Positions 17,715 to 26,365 are shown, counted from the first letter of the stretch. The stretch: DNA of 64,000 nt from JACMLD01 sp038207265 (GCA_038207265.1 JBBQZZ010000007.1:124001-188000); one strand, 5' to 3'. A program made the numbers and translations. The notes: a model not told the origin generated them from the sequence alone.

Positions 17715-18057
17715 CTTCTTTAAATAATTGGTTTAACATACTATTCATGATAGGCATTCTCAATAATCTTTCTTTCATCAACCAGACAAACAAACCTAAG
17801 AATAAATAAATGCCGGCCACTATTAGAAAACCCCAGTGAAGGGCACCGGTTAATATGGCAAGTGCATATGCCAGCGAAATGCTGGCAAATACTATAACAA
17901 ATAAAAAAACCAGCGCTACGATAGTTGTAGCAATCATATTTGCCAGCATCTTTGAACTTTTCTCCGCGGCACTGAGCTTTACCGAAGCAATCCGGTTATT
18001 CACGTATTCTTTTACATGAATCGCCAGGTCTTCTGCTTTGTTGAAACTGTCTTCCAT
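17692..18057 (-). CDS. Phage holin family / DUF1469-like membrane protein
   Basis: 121 residues with two adjacent hydrophobic helices (about 41-61 and 71-93; IVALVFLFVIVFASISLAYA and GFLIVAGIYLFLGLFVWL) after an amphipathic N-terminus, the architecture of the Holin-X/DUF1469 family. Despite the name, no prophage genes surround it. It is probably a stress-related inner membrane protein. It is 24 bp after ytxH and overlaps the following gene. Confidence 0.78.
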   Translation of the reverse strand: MEDSFNKAEDLAIHVKEYVNNRIASVKLSAAEKSSKMLANMIATTIVALVFLFVIVFASISLAYALAILTGALHWGFLIVAGIYLFLGLFVWLMKERLLRMPIMNSMLNQLFKEDEDDSKN

Positions 18058-18081
18058 GAGAATAGATTTATAAACTGGTTA

Positions 18082-18327
18082 TCAGACCAATTGTTCGGCT
18101 TTTTCTTTCAGTGAGCCGATACCAGCATGAATGCTTTCTTTCAAGTCACTTAGTCTTTCTTTGCCTTTTTGAAAGTTTTCTTTCATTGAATTGGTTAATT
18201 CATTGCCTGTATCAATGATTTTCTTCCTGGTTTCTGTGCCACGGGCTGGTGCAAACAATACACCCAATATTCCTCCAATGGCCAACCCTGTTCCTAATGC
18301 TATCAATACTTTGCTGCTGTTTTTCAT
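18082..18327 (-). CDS. YtxH domain-containing protein
   Basis: 81 residues: an N-terminal glycine-rich hydrophobic helix (VLIALGTGLAIGGILGVLFAP) ending in ARGTETRKKI, then a long amphipathic helix with repeated charged residues. This is the YtxH signature, a family linked to general stress. It is the first gene of the minus-strand run toward the Ca2+-type ATPase and has a strong box promoter. Confidence 0.88.
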   Translation of the reverse strand: MKNSSKVLIALGTGLAIGGILGVLFAPARGTETRKKIIDTGNELTNSMKENFQKGKERLSDLKESIHAGIGSLKEKAEQLV

Positions 18328-18362
18328 AACTTAAAATTTAACAAGTGAAATTTTGTACAGAA

Positions 18363-18427
18363 TAAAGGTAGATACAGCAAAAAGAGATCAGCATGATCAC
18401 GAACAAACGGGTACATGATTATTATCA
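18363..18427 (-). promoter_or_regulatory. TGAT-N4-ATCA box plus -7 element upstream of ytxH
   Basis: TGATTATTATCA at 18416-18427. TACCTTTA (18370-18363), matching TAnnTTT(G/A), begins 46 nt after the box on the minus strand. The predicted start is near 18357, 30 nt before the ytxH ATG. Confidence 0.7.
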
Positions 18428-18479
18428 GAGACGCGATAAGGTAAACGCTGAAACAATTGTAAAGTTCCTGTTACAGCCG

Positions 18480-19304
18480 CTACAGGAGCATTGTTTGGAA
18501 AAGTAAGGACGCGGAATTGTGATTCATTCTTTCTTTAATTGTAATCATTTCTGCCTGCCATTGTAATCGCAGTGCCCGCAATTGATTTCTTTCAACAGCA
18601 TTTACTTCATTCAACCAGGATGGTTTCAGAAAATCAACGCCAATATATTTGTCAACAAACTGGCCCAGATCATCGGCTATGTTTTCAGCTTTGCTTATCT
18701 CGCTGTCTGGAAAAAACAAAACTTCAGCAGACTGTTTCTCATCCTCCTTGAACATTTTTACTACATACAACAAATCTTTTACATTTTTGCGAAGCGTATG
18801 CATATCATCGTCTGTCTGTTGTTTCGTAGATAAAAAGATGTTGATGATGGCTGTTTTTTGCCGGACGAATTCCCTGATCTGTTCACCACTGATGGCAACA
18901 GGCAAATTATCAATAATACCAGATTCGGCTTTGGTAAGCGAATCCTGCTCCAGTTTCAACTGCAATTTCCGCTTACAGTGCGTCGTTTCATCTTCCAGCA
19001 ATTGAATGTATCCCACAGGCAGACTACGCTGCTTAAAGGCATTGCTGACATTTACTGTATGTAACTGAAGATCTCTAAGACTACCTGCCGCCAGGTATAA
19101 TTTTCTCAATTTTTCAGGAAGCTTCAATTCGTCGGCATCATCTAAAGTGGCTGCCACAAGCCTTATCAAGGCTCTTAATCTTTTTACCTGAACACGAAAC
19201 TGGTGAATGGCTTCCTGGTCAAAATCATTTTCAATGGCAGGAAGCAATTGCTTTAATTTTTTTAAGTATTTTTTTATGAGTTGTTCCATCTTTTCCCTTT
19301 CCAT
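18480..19304 (-). CDS. CHAD domain-containing protein
   Basis: About 274 residues from the ATG at 19304 (MEREKMEQLIKKYL). It shows the CHAD hallmark near its N-terminus, the HQFRVQVKRLRALIRL helix with conserved His and Arg/Lys, and a second conserved block with LRDLQLHTVNV and HTLRKNVKDLLYVV. CHAD domains are all-helical and bind polyphosphate. A polyphosphate-linked role would fit the stress context. It follows pfkB by 119 bp on the same strand. Confidence 0.85.
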   Translation of the reverse strand: MEREKMEQLIKKYLKKLKQLLPAIENDFDQEAIHQFRVQVKRLRALIRLVAATLDDADELKLPEKLRKLYLAAGSLRDLQLHTVNVSNAFKQRSLPVGYIQLLEDETTHCKRKLQLKLEQDSLTKAESGIIDNLPVAISGEQIREFVRQKTAIINIFLSTKQQTDDDMHTLRKNVKDLLYVVKMFKEDEKQSAEVLFFPDSEISKAENIADDLGQFVDKYIGVDFLKPSWLNEVNAVERNQLRALRLQWQAEMITIKERMNHNSASLLFQTMLL

Positions 19305-19423
19305 AATGTTGCTTTTGCAATGGTAATTTACTTTTTCGGGACAAACCTTTTGTATGGCAGGCAACCTTGCCTATTCTTCCATTCATCGTTCGCTGAAATG
19401 TCGGCTGCCGGTATCGGTAAGGG

Positions 19424-20344
19424 TTATAATTGAAGGAATAACTTATCAGCATCTTCTTTCCTGCACAATTCTGTGCCCGCATTCATGGTTGCTGCTGTAC
19501 CACACGCAACACCATACTTAGCTGCGGTTGTAATTTTGTTACCATTTATCAAGCTAACTACAATGCCTGCTACCATGCTGTCACCAGCACCCACTGTACT
19601 TTTTCTTTTAACAGCAGGTGCCATTATTTGTTGCGCGAAGTTTTTAGTTACCAGCATGGCGCCTGCAGCACCCATGGAGACCACCACAACTTCACAATTA
19701 CCCTTCTCAATAATTTGTTTTGCCAGTTGATCAACCCGGTTTGCATTTACTTCTTCTTCATCTGCAAGTGAACTCAATTCATTGAGATTTGGTTTCAGTA
19801 AATAAACCCCTTCGTCTGCAGCATGCCTCAAAGCTTCGCCGGATGTATCTACAATAAATCTAGCTTTCTTTTTTTTTGCAATCACAGCAATCCTTGCAAA
19901 GATATCCAGTGGTATTCCTGCGGGCACACTGCCACTGGCGATAATATATCCGGCGTCGGTAATTTTTTCGATTTGCCTTAATAATTCCTGCCATTCATTG
20001 GTATTTATTACCGGGCCCGGCATACCAAAACGATATTGGAGGTTGGATGCATTGTCCAGCACAATCAAGTTTTCACGCGTATGCTTTTCTGTTTCAATAA
20101 CTAATGATTCAACGCCTTCCCTGTTCAGCAACGTTGTAAAAAACTTTCCGGTATCTCCTCCCGCCAGGTAAATAGCCATTGCATTTCCACCGAGTTTTTT
20201 TATGGCTCTGGCCACATTAACACCGCCACCACCGGGTTCGAATACAGGCTCGGCACAATGCATCTTTTTTTCCGGAACCATCACAGGCACAACCGTACTC
20301 TTATCAATTGCAGGATTCAATGTAATGGTGATGATATCAGCCAT
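19424..20344 (-). CDS. pfkB: 6-phosphofructokinase II (PfkB family)
   Basis: 306 residues, close in pattern to E. coli PfkB. An N-terminal TLNPAIDKSTVV, the substrate-site GGGGVNVARAIKKLGG, the middle region ENLIVLDNASNLQYRFGMPGP and the C-terminal ATP/catalytic motif STVGAGDSMVAG, with the catalytic Asp in GAGDS. PfkB phosphorylates fructose 6-phosphate or related sugar phosphates. The mycobacterial DosR regulon also contains pfkB beside usp and a cation ATPase gene, which makes its presence here informative. A hairpin lies in the short region before the gene (see 20371-20400). Confidence 0.9.
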   Translation of the reverse strand: MADIITITLNPAIDKSTVVPVMVPEKKMHCAEPVFEPGGGGVNVARAIKKLGGNAMAIYLAGGDTGKFFTTLLNREGVESLVIETEKHTRENLIVLDNASNLQYRFGMPGPVINTNEWQELLRQIEKITDAGYIIASGSVPAGIPLDIFARIAVIAKKKKARFIVDTSGEALRHAADEGVYLLKPNLNELSSLADEEEVNANRVDQLAKQIIEKGNCEVVVVSMGAAGAMLVTKNFAQQIMAPAVKRKSTVGAGDSMVAGIVVSLINGNKITTAAKYGVACGTAATMNAGTELCRKEDADKLFLQL

Positions 20345-20370
20345 AAATATTTTATAAGTGAAATAATTTT

Positions 20371-20400
20371 AAAAAAAATGAGCCGGATAGAAATCCGGCC
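20371..20400 (-). terminator. Intrinsic terminator or attenuator between the PNPOx-like gene and pfkB
   Basis: GCCGGAT (20382-20388) pairs with ATCCGGC (20393-20399) around a 4-nt loop. On the minus strand it is followed by a run of eight T (20378-20371). It lies about 140 bp after the stop of the 20540-20995 gene and only 27 bp before the pfkB ATG, so it either ends that transcript or acts as an attenuator in the pfkB leader. Confidence 0.78.
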
Positions 20401-20467
20401 CCGACAATAAATCCTTATTCTATGAAAACCAGTTGCGAATATAGAAGCAGCCAACCCTACTCAAAAA

Positions 20468-20479
20468 TGATTGATGTCA
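20468..20479 (-). promoter_or_regulatory. One-mismatch box upstream of pfkB
   Basis: On the minus strand this reads TGACATCAATCA, one base off TGAT-N4-ATCA. TAGAATAA begins 46 nt downstream, keeping only the TA of the -7 element. Weak, and the hairpin at 20371-20400 would lie in the leader. Confidence 0.3.
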
Positions 20480-20539
20480 GGAAGTAGTATGATAAATGTT
20501 TACTAAAATTAATTTATCTGGTAAATACTGCCAAGTACG

Positions 20540-20995
20540 TCATGATGTCTCGTAGCGGCCATTCATCTCATCCATTAAAATTCGGTATATAACGGGTCTG
20601 CTGTTATGTACTTTGACATCCGGGTGTTTTTCCGCTGATTCCATAGAAATCAACACATCTTTACTGATTTTCACTTGCAGTGATTTACTATTAAATGCTT
20701 TTAGGGCATAATAACGGCTTCGTTCGTCTTCCAGTTCTTCAAAAGTACCCAGCACCATTACACTTTTCCAGTTCGTAAAATCGATTACTTTTTCAACAAG
20801 GAAACAAATCCTTTTATTGTTGCGCATGACAGCAATTTTTGCACCTGGCAGGGAATGACAATAAATATATTTACCATCATAAACATAATTGCTGGGATAT
20901 ACATAAGTGTTAAAGCCATCATTACAACCAATATGGCCAAACATGTTTTCGGAAAGCAACGTTTCTGATTGTTCTTTTGTAAGATAACCTATCAT
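20540..20995 (-). CDS. Pyridoxamine 5'-phosphate oxidase-like flavin-binding protein
   Basis: 151 residues from the ATG at 20995 (MIGYLTKEQSETLLSEN). The start pattern L-x-x-N-M-F-G-H-I-G-C, then YVYPSNYVYDGKYIYCHSLPGAK and the VLGTFEEL strand fit the PNPOx-like split-barrel family of small FMN or F420-binding proteins. Earlier in-frame ATGs at 21082 and 21079 would add 28-29 unrelated residues and would swallow the regulatory box at 21070-21081, so the later start is preferred. Substrate unknown. It is divergent from the Usp gene at 21150. Confidence 0.82.
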   Translation of the reverse strand: MIGYLTKEQSETLLSENMFGHIGCNDGFNTYVYPSNYVYDGKYIYCHSLPGAKIAVMRNNKRICFLVEKVIDFTNWKSVMVLGTFEELEDERSRYYALKAFNSKSLQVKISKDVLISMESAEKHPDVKVHNSRPVIYRILMDEMNGRYETS

Positions 20996-21015
20996 AAAAA
21001 TGCGGTTGAGCCAAT

Positions 21016-21135
21016 TATAAATAGATTCCGGACTCACAACAAGTTTATTCTTTTTACAATAGAACCATGTGATATTCATCATTGTTTATTTTGACTGTCG
21101 TCATTGTACCCGGCATGTTAATATTGATAAGTTTG
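21016..21135. promoter_or_regulatory. Divergent promoter with central TGAT-N4-ATCA box
   Basis: TGATATTCATCA at 21070-21081 is nearly equidistant from the two divergent ATGs (20995 and 21150). On the plus strand TAAGTTTG, a perfect -7 element, begins 47 nt after the box (21128-21135). On the minus strand TATTTATA begins 47 nt after it (21023-21016), a partial match. One box could therefore serve both genes. Confidence 0.7.
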
Positions 21136-21149
21136 TTAAAAGATATAGT

Positions 21150-21977
21150 ATGAAAAAGATATTACTGGCGTTTGATGGTCCTCATTTCTCCGATGCTGCT
21201 TTTGAGTTTGCACGGAAAATGAATGAATCACAACCCATACTGCTCACCGGTATATTTCTGCCCCAGGCAAACGTTGCTAATCTATGGAGCTATTCAGGTG
21301 GTGGCATCAGTGGTCCTGTATACATTCCCCTTGTAGAGAATGACGATGCCAAAGTAATAGCTAAGAATATAAGTCGCTTTGAATTGAAGTGCCGCAATAG
21401 CGGTATTGATTACCGCGTACACAAAGACTTCACGGATTTTGCGTTGCCGGAATTAAAAAAAGAAACGGTGTTTGCAGATTTGTTGATTATTGGCAGCGGT
21501 TCTTTCTATGAAAACATTGGTAGTGGTCAGCCAAATGAATACCTGGAAGATGCTTTACATGGTGTGGAGTGCCCCGTAATTGTTGTACCGGAAAAATTTG
21601 AATACCCTACCCGCAATATTCTTGCATATGACGGCAGCAAGTCTTCTGTATATGCAATCAAGCAATTTGCTTACCTGTTCCCGGAAATGGTTAAAAACAC
21701 CAGTTTACTGGTTTATGCCAATGAGGAAGCAGAACAAAAAATACCGGATGAATTGTTTATTGAAGAATTGGCGGCAAGACATTATCCCGATCTGAGCATA
21801 ATGAAACTGGCGATCAATCCCAGAAAACATTTTGCTTCCTGGTTGGGTGAGAAAGAAGCGTCTATTCTGATAAGTGGATCTTTTGGTCGTTCCATGATCT
21901 CAAGGCTTATCAAAAAAAGTTTTATCGCCAGTGTGATCAAAGAACATAAGATACCGGTATTTATTACACATCGCTAG
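21150..21977 (+). CDS. Universal stress protein, two tandem Usp domains
   Basis: 275 residues from the ATG at 21150 (MKKILLAFDGPHFSDAAFEFA); the upstream in-frame extension overlaps the regulatory box and is not conserved. Both halves follow the Usp fold. Domain 1 ends with LLIIGSGSFYEN and CPVIVVPE. Domain 2 starts NILAYDGSKSSVYAIKQF and ends ILISGSFGRSMISRLIKKS, a G-x2-G-x9-G(S/T)-type loop. It is the first of three usp genes in a row, ended by a terminator at 22012-22037. Confidence 0.92.
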   Translation: MKKILLAFDGPHFSDAAFEFARKMNESQPILLTGIFLPQANVANLWSYSGGGISGPVYIPLVENDDAKVIAKNISRFELKCRNSGIDYRVHKDFTDFALPELKKETVFADLLIIGSGSFYENIGSGQPNEYLEDALHGVECPVIVVPEKFEYPTRNILAYDGSKSSVYAIKQFAYLFPEMVKNTSLLVYANEEAEQKIPDELFIEELAARHYPDLSIMKLAINPRKHFASWLGEKEASILISGSFGRSMISRLIKKSFIASVIKEHKIPVFITHR

Positions 21978-22011
21978 ATGACAAGCGATAATAGTTGGTT
22001 GGTTTGTTTCG

Positions 22012-22037
22012 GGCCGGTTGTACGGCCCTTTTTTTTA
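22012..22037 (+). terminator. Intrinsic terminator after the first of three usp genes
   Basis: GGGCCG (22012-22017) pairs with CGGCCC (22024-22029) around a 6-nt loop and is followed directly by a run of at least eight T. It separates the box-controlled usp from the next two usp genes. Confidence 0.88.
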
Positions 22038-22113
22038 CTACTATCATTGTACGCGATAACTAAAGTCAGTCTTCTCTGCCCCAACTTCATTTAATTTTAA
22101 CAAATTTATTATC

Positions 22114-22953
22114 ATGAAAAAGATAATCGTTGCCATTGACGCATTGCGTCCTGACATAAAAACAATCGATTTCGCGTGTTATATGGGACGCCTGGCACAT
22201 TCAAAAATTACAGGTGTGTTCCTGGAAAATTTCGTGGAAGAATTCCGCCCCCTGGTAAAAAGCGACTACAATTCAACTTATGTAGACTGGGAAATTGACG
22301 AGTCTTCTCCTGCGCATCAGCAAAAGATGAAACAAATTGAAAAAAATATTTCACTATTTAAAGAAGCTTGTATAAAAAGAGAAGTGAATTGCGAAGTTAA
22401 CCGCGACAGTGGTGTGCCATCTACAGAAACGATAGCAGAAACAAGATTTGCGGATTTATTGATACTTGGGGCTGAGACGAGTTTTAATAAACGATATGAA
22501 GGCTGCCCAACCAGCTTTGTGAAAACTGTTCTCAAAGAAGCAGAATGCCCTGTTATCATCGCGCCGGAAAGTTTTGAATCCGTGGACGAAATTGTTTTCT
22601 GTTACGATGGAAGCAGGTCTGCTGCATTTGCCATCAAACAATTTGATTATCTCATGCCTGAGTTGCGAAACAAAGAGGCAATATTGCTCGAAGTAAATAA
22701 AGGAACTGAAACCCGTATAGCCGATAAAGAAAAATTAAAGAAATGGATGCTGCATCACAATGCAAATTTCCGGATAGAAACATTACAGGGCGAAGCAAAG
22801 GATGAACTATTCAGTTACCTGTTGCGCCGGAAAAACGCTTTGATTGTAATGGGTGCATTCGGGAGAAACCTCGTTTCAACGCTCTTCAAAAAAAGCACTG
22901 CTGAAAGAATTATTAAAACTACGAGCTTACCAATATTTGTTGCACATCATTAA
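22114..22953 (+). CDS. Universal stress protein, two tandem Usp domains
   Basis: 279 residues, paralogous to its neighbours. It begins MKKIIVAIDALRPDIKTIDFA, has LLILGAET and CPVIIAPESF at the end of domain 1, VFCYDGSRSAAFAIKQFDYL at the start of domain 2, and LIVMGAFGRNLVSTLFKKSTAE at its end. No clear TGAT-N4-ATCA box was found in the 136 bp upstream, so it may have a separate promoter after the terminator. It is followed by the third usp after 9 bp. Confidence 0.92.
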   Translation: MKKIIVAIDALRPDIKTIDFACYMGRLAHSKITGVFLENFVEEFRPLVKSDYNSTYVDWEIDESSPAHQQKMKQIEKNISLFKEACIKREVNCEVNRDSGVPSTETIAETRFADLLILGAETSFNKRYEGCPTSFVKTVLKEAECPVIIAPESFESVDEIVFCYDGSRSAAFAIKQFDYLMPELRNKEAILLEVNKGTETRIADKEKLKKWMLHHNANFRIETLQGEAKDELFSYLLRRKNALIVMGAFGRNLVSTLFKKSTAERIIKTTSLPIFVAHH

Positions 22954-22962
22954 ATCTCCTGT

Positions 22963-23802
22963 ATGAAAAAAATACTTGCAGTCCTGGACGGGCTTAAATA
23001 TTCAGAGAGTACTCACCGGTATGCTGTTGAAATGGCAAAGTTTGGTAATACGCATTTGGCGGGAATTTTTCTGGAAGACTTTACATACAGCAGTTATAAA
23101 ATATATGAACTCATTGTAAAAGAAGGTTTACTGGAAAACAAACTCAGGGAGTATGAAGAGAAAGATAAGCAGAGAAGAGACAGTGCAGTACATTATTTTG
23201 AAAAAGCCTGCAAAGATGCCGGGATTGAATACAATGTTCACCGCGATAAAAATATCGCCCTTCAGGAGTTGTTGCAGGAAAGTATTTATGCTGATATGAT
23301 GATAATCTCTTCCAGTGAATCATTTGCACATCATAAGGAACCATTACCCACTCATTTTATTAAAGATTTATTGGGAGACACTCAATGCCCGGTGCTGCTG
23401 GTTCCGCAGACATACCAACCTATTGAAAAGATATTTATACTGTATGATGGCGCGCCTTCATCCGTGCATGCTATTAAAATGTTCAGTTACCTGCTTCCTG
23501 CATTAAATAGGTTACCTGTTGAAGTAATAGCTGTCAAAAATCCGGAAAGTGATTTACATTTACCGGATAACAGGTTGATGAAAGAATTTATGAAACGTCA
23601 CTATCCCCGGGCGGTTTATACAGTATTAAAAGGGACAGCAGAAACTGAAATTCCCGCTTACCTGAAAAAGGAAACAAAAAATACTTTAATTGTTTGCGGT
23701 GCTTACAGAAGAAATACAGTTTCCAGGTGGTTTCGTCTTAGTATGGCAGATGTACTGATGAGAGAATTAGCATTGCCATTGTTTATTGCGCACAATAAGT
23801 AA
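22963..23802 (+). CDS. Universal stress protein, two tandem Usp domains
   Basis: 279 residues. It begins MKKILAVLDGLKYSESTHRYAVEMA, with MMIISSSESFAHH and CPVLLVPQTY closing domain 1, ILYDGAPSSVHAIKMFSYL opening domain 2, and LIVCGAYRRNTVSRWFRLS at the end in place of the usual glycine-rich loop. It sits 9 bp after the second usp and is probably co-transcribed with it. The three adjacent genes look like products of local duplication. Confidence 0.92.
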   Translation: MKKILAVLDGLKYSESTHRYAVEMAKFGNTHLAGIFLEDFTYSSYKIYELIVKEGLLENKLREYEEKDKQRRDSAVHYFEKACKDAGIEYNVHRDKNIALQELLQESIYADMMIISSSESFAHHKEPLPTHFIKDLLGDTQCPVLLVPQTYQPIEKIFILYDGAPSSVHAIKMFSYLLPALNRLPVEVIAVKNPESDLHLPDNRLMKEFMKRHYPRAVYTVLKGTAETEIPAYLKKETKNTLIVCGAYRRNTVSRWFRLSMADVLMRELALPLFIAHNK

Positions 23803-23817
23803 GCTCAATCAATAAAT

Positions 23818-23850
23818 GAAAATAGCCCGGATCAAAACCAGGGTTATTTT
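23818..23850. terminator. Probable bidirectional terminator between convergent usp and baeRF genes
   Basis: An imperfect hairpin formed by AAAATAGCCCGG and CCAGGGTTATTTT around a short A-rich loop lies between the usp stop (23802) and the convergent stop at 23880. A-rich and T-rich flanks would allow function in both directions. Confidence 0.55.
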
Positions 23851-23879
23851 CATTATAGCATCAGCAAGGCTGTTCTATT

Positions 23880-24986
23880 TCAGATTGACTCATAATATTC
23901 TATCAGGGCAATTTTATTATATGCCTGCAAAAATCCTTCGTCTACAAATTCTACATCGCCTCCGTTTGCCAGCACTTTTTCGATGATATCATCCACAGCA
24001 TCTTTGATAAAAAAAGGTCTATCAAGCAATTCACTATTACTATATATAATTTCAGGAACTGCACCGTGTTGTGCAGGATGGATGTAATTTTTTTCAACAA
24101 TCAGCAACCTGCCTCTTTTCTTAGCAGCTGCTTTCCAGACTTCATTGATTCCGGTTACAAGTTTTTTATGATCTGCAGCGCTATTGATTTGTTTTAGTAA
24201 ATCTGCCTGCATAATGGTTTTCCAGTCGGCGATAAAAGGCGACATTAGTTCCCACAATTCCGCTTCTGTTTTATGCTCATAATTTCCTGGAATGTATCGC
24301 ACTACACGATCGGCATGCCTGGTAATTTTTTTGAAATGACCCACGGTCCTTTCGGTACCCATCACAAACAATGGCAGATCATACGCTTGCAATAATAGTC
24401 CCAATCCATTGTCAGTATGTTGCAGGAATTTATCCAGCATTACTTCTTTTCTTTTATTTCTATCGCTGAAATTGCCTGTCTGTTCCGGAATATCATTTTG
24501 GTAAGCGGCAACATTGGCAGGCCTATTTGAAACTACTTTGATAAATTGGGTGCCATTGCCCATATATATCTTGGTCCACTTGCTGTTTAGTTCCACCAGC
24601 AGGAATTTATGAATCTGCTTCTTACTATAGATCAGATCACGTATTTCAAATGAATCGTCGATAATTACTTTTTCTTCAACGGGAATATCCAGGTAATATA
24701 TTTTTTCAACCAGTGGAGACACAAATATGGCAATTGTCTTTTTGTGTGTGTCATAATACAGGTTATTTATAACACGTTTCAATTTTTCCAAAACTGGTTT
24801 CAACTTGTCTTCAGGATAATTACTGCGCAATTCAACTTCTATCTTTGAAACTGCAATTTTCAACTTGTGTGCCAACTCCGTGTGCAGATTCATCTTTGGA
24901 TCAAATGGCATCACAATTGAAATACAGGGCAGGTAGCCGGGCACATCAAGCACTTCGGCAAATTCTTTTTGTAATGTCTGTAGCAT
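23880..24986 (-). CDS. baeRF-family protein, candidate Balon-type ribosome hibernation factor
   Basis: 368 residues from the ATG at 24986 (MLQTLQKEFAEVLDVPGYLP). The domain pattern resembles bacterial proteins related to archaeal/eukaryotic release factor 1 and Pelota. An N-terminal domain has the start ISIVMPFDP and the strand TIAIFVSP; a middle domain has KFLLVELNSKWTKIYMGNG; a C-terminal domain has RLLIVEKNY. Members related to Balon bind the ribosomal A site in dormancy. The assignment is from fold-like pattern and memory of that family; I see no GGQ motif, so peptide release is not expected. It is divergent from the AI-2E-family gene, within the stress island. Confidence 0.68.
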   Translation of the reverse strand: MLQTLQKEFAEVLDVPGYLPCISIVMPFDPKMNLHTELAHKLKIAVSKIEVELRSNYPEDKLKPVLEKLKRVINNLYYDTHKKTIAIFVSPLVEKIYYLDIPVEEKVIIDDSFEIRDLIYSKKQIHKFLLVELNSKWTKIYMGNGTQFIKVVSNRPANVAAYQNDIPEQTGNFSDRNKRKEVMLDKFLQHTDNGLGLLLQAYDLPLFVMGTERTVGHFKKITRHADRVVRYIPGNYEHKTEAELWELMSPFIADWKTIMQADLLKQINSAADHKKLVTGINEVWKAAAKKRGRLLIVEKNYIHPAQHGAVPEIIYSNSELLDRPFFIKDAVDDIIEKVLANGGDVEFVDEGFLQAYNKIALIEYYESI

Positions 24987-25114
24987 AACAACAATTTTAT
25001 AATGTAACAATTTACAACTGTTCTCATAGTGGTAAAGATGACAGCCGTCAGAAAGAAAATTGACAGTACTCAGGCGTTTACCGAAAGCACAATTATTCAA
25101 TCTTTTTCCAGGGA

Positions 25115-25126
25115 TGACGACTATCA
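25115..25126. promoter_or_regulatory. One-mismatch box between baeRF and AI-2E-family genes
   Basis: TGACGACTATCA is one base off the box. On the plus strand ACAATTTG begins 45 nt after it; on the minus strand TACTGTCA begins 47 nt after it. Both are partial -7 matches, so either gene could be regulated. Weaker than the perfect sites. Confidence 0.35.
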
Positions 25127-25217
25127 TTGAACGAAGCCATCTATCTCATGAAGCCTTGTAATATTAAAAGACAATTTGCATTGCCAGGCTTGGCAAAACA
25201 ACAACCTGCTTCAAAAG

Positions 25218-26264
25218 ATGTCAGCAAATAATATTTTCAGATACCTTCTTATAAGTACCATTGTATTATTGCTCTTGTATTTTGGACAAACTTTGTTTGT
25301 GCCAATGTTTTACGGTTTATTTATAGCGATTGTTTTATATCCTTTCTGTCGCTGGCTGGAGCGCCACCACATATCCCGCAGCTTGTCCATCAGCATTGGG
25401 CTGTTAATTGTAATTGCTTTATTTGCATCCTTATTATTTTTGCTGGTATTAGAAGTAAATTCACTCAGTCATGATTTACCGGAGTTGCAGGCTAAACTCA
25501 ATCCTACCCTCAAAGAATTGCAGCAATGGATCGAAAACAATTTGAATATAACAATCGCATCGCAACAGGAGTGGTGGCAACGGACTGCAACTAAGATGTC
25601 TGACAATTCCGGGTTGATGCTGGCTGGTACATTCAACAGAACCGTTTCGGTTATATTCATGCTTTTTATTATTCCCGTGTTCGCCGCTCTGTTTCTTTAT
25701 AACCGGGGTGACTTTGTGTTATTTCTTGAAAAATTGGCCGGCACAACTTATTATAACAGGCTTCACAGTATTCTACACCAGACCAGCCAAACTTATTTTC
25801 ACTTTATTAAAGGGATGATATTTGTTTATCTCATTGTTGGTATATTAAACAGTATTGGTTTGATTGCATTGGGAATAAAACACGCCGTCCTTTTTGGTTT
25901 TCTTACGGCCATCATGACCATCATTCCATATTTCGGCATTTTTATCAGCGCATTGCTTCCTATCAGTGTAGCCTGGATCACAAAAGACAGTATCTGGTAT
26001 CCATTAGGAGTTATCATTTTATTTTCTTTTGTTCAATACCTGGAAGGCAATGTCATTTTTCCACGCGTCGTAGCGTCCCAGTTAAATGTAAGTACATGGG
26101 CAACATTGGTGGCTATACTGGCGGGAGGGATTTTATGGGGCGTAAATGGAATGATTCTGTTCATCCCATTTGCCGGCATATTAAAATTAATTACAGACTA
26201 TATACCTGAATGGGAAGCATTGAATATCTTATTGCGGCGCAACAAGTCCGGCCCTGTTGCGTGA
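25218..26264 (+). CDS. AI-2E family transporter (membrane permease)
   Basis: 348 residues from the ATG at 25218 (MSANNIFRYL). It has about seven membrane helices and the family pattern: paired N-terminal helices (FVPMFYGLFIAIVLYPFCRWL), a soluble amphipathic segment (about 65-140) and a C-terminal core with FLTAIMTIIPYFGIFISALLP and YLEGNVIFPRVVASQLNVS. Family members include TqsA and PerM-like proteins and Na+/H+ antiporter-like members. The substrate here is unknown. It lies upstream of hemN on the same strand, separated by a box promoter. Confidence 0.87.
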   Translation: MSANNIFRYLLISTIVLLLLYFGQTLFVPMFYGLFIAIVLYPFCRWLERHHISRSLSISIGLLIVIALFASLLFLLVLEVNSLSHDLPELQAKLNPTLKELQQWIENNLNITIASQQEWWQRTATKMSDNSGLMLAGTFNRTVSVIFMLFIIPVFAALFLYNRGDFVLFLEKLAGTTYYNRLHSILHQTSQTYFHFIKGMIFVYLIVGILNSIGLIALGIKHAVLFGFLTAIMTIIPYFGIFISALLPISVAWITKDSIWYPLGVIILFSFVQYLEGNVIFPRVVASQLNVSTWATLVAILAGGILWGVNGMILFIPFAGILKLITDYIPEWEALNILLRRNKSGPVA

Positions 26265-26296
26265 CACGAGGAATACCCGGAAATAGGATATTCAAC

Positions 26297-26361
26297 TGAT
26301 AAAAATCATATCCCGCAAATAATCATGTCAGCTTTAAAAAGTTAGTCAGTATGCATTTTTG
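26297..26361 (+). promoter_or_regulatory. TGAT-N4-ATCA box plus -7 element upstream of hemN
   Basis: TGATAAAAATCA at 26297-26308, the reverse complement of the ccoS box. CATTTTTG (26354-26361, one mismatch to TAnnTTTG) begins exactly 46 nt after it. The predicted start falls at or just around the ATG at 26366, implying a leaderless or nearly leaderless mRNA. hemN is a well-known FNR/FixK target elsewhere. Confidence 0.65.
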
Positions 26362-26365
26362 CAGG

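Noticed and set aside
17692..18057. Holin-like protein as sign of a prophage
   Set aside because: No integrase, capsid, tail or lysis genes nearby; the family is common in non-phage envelope contexts.
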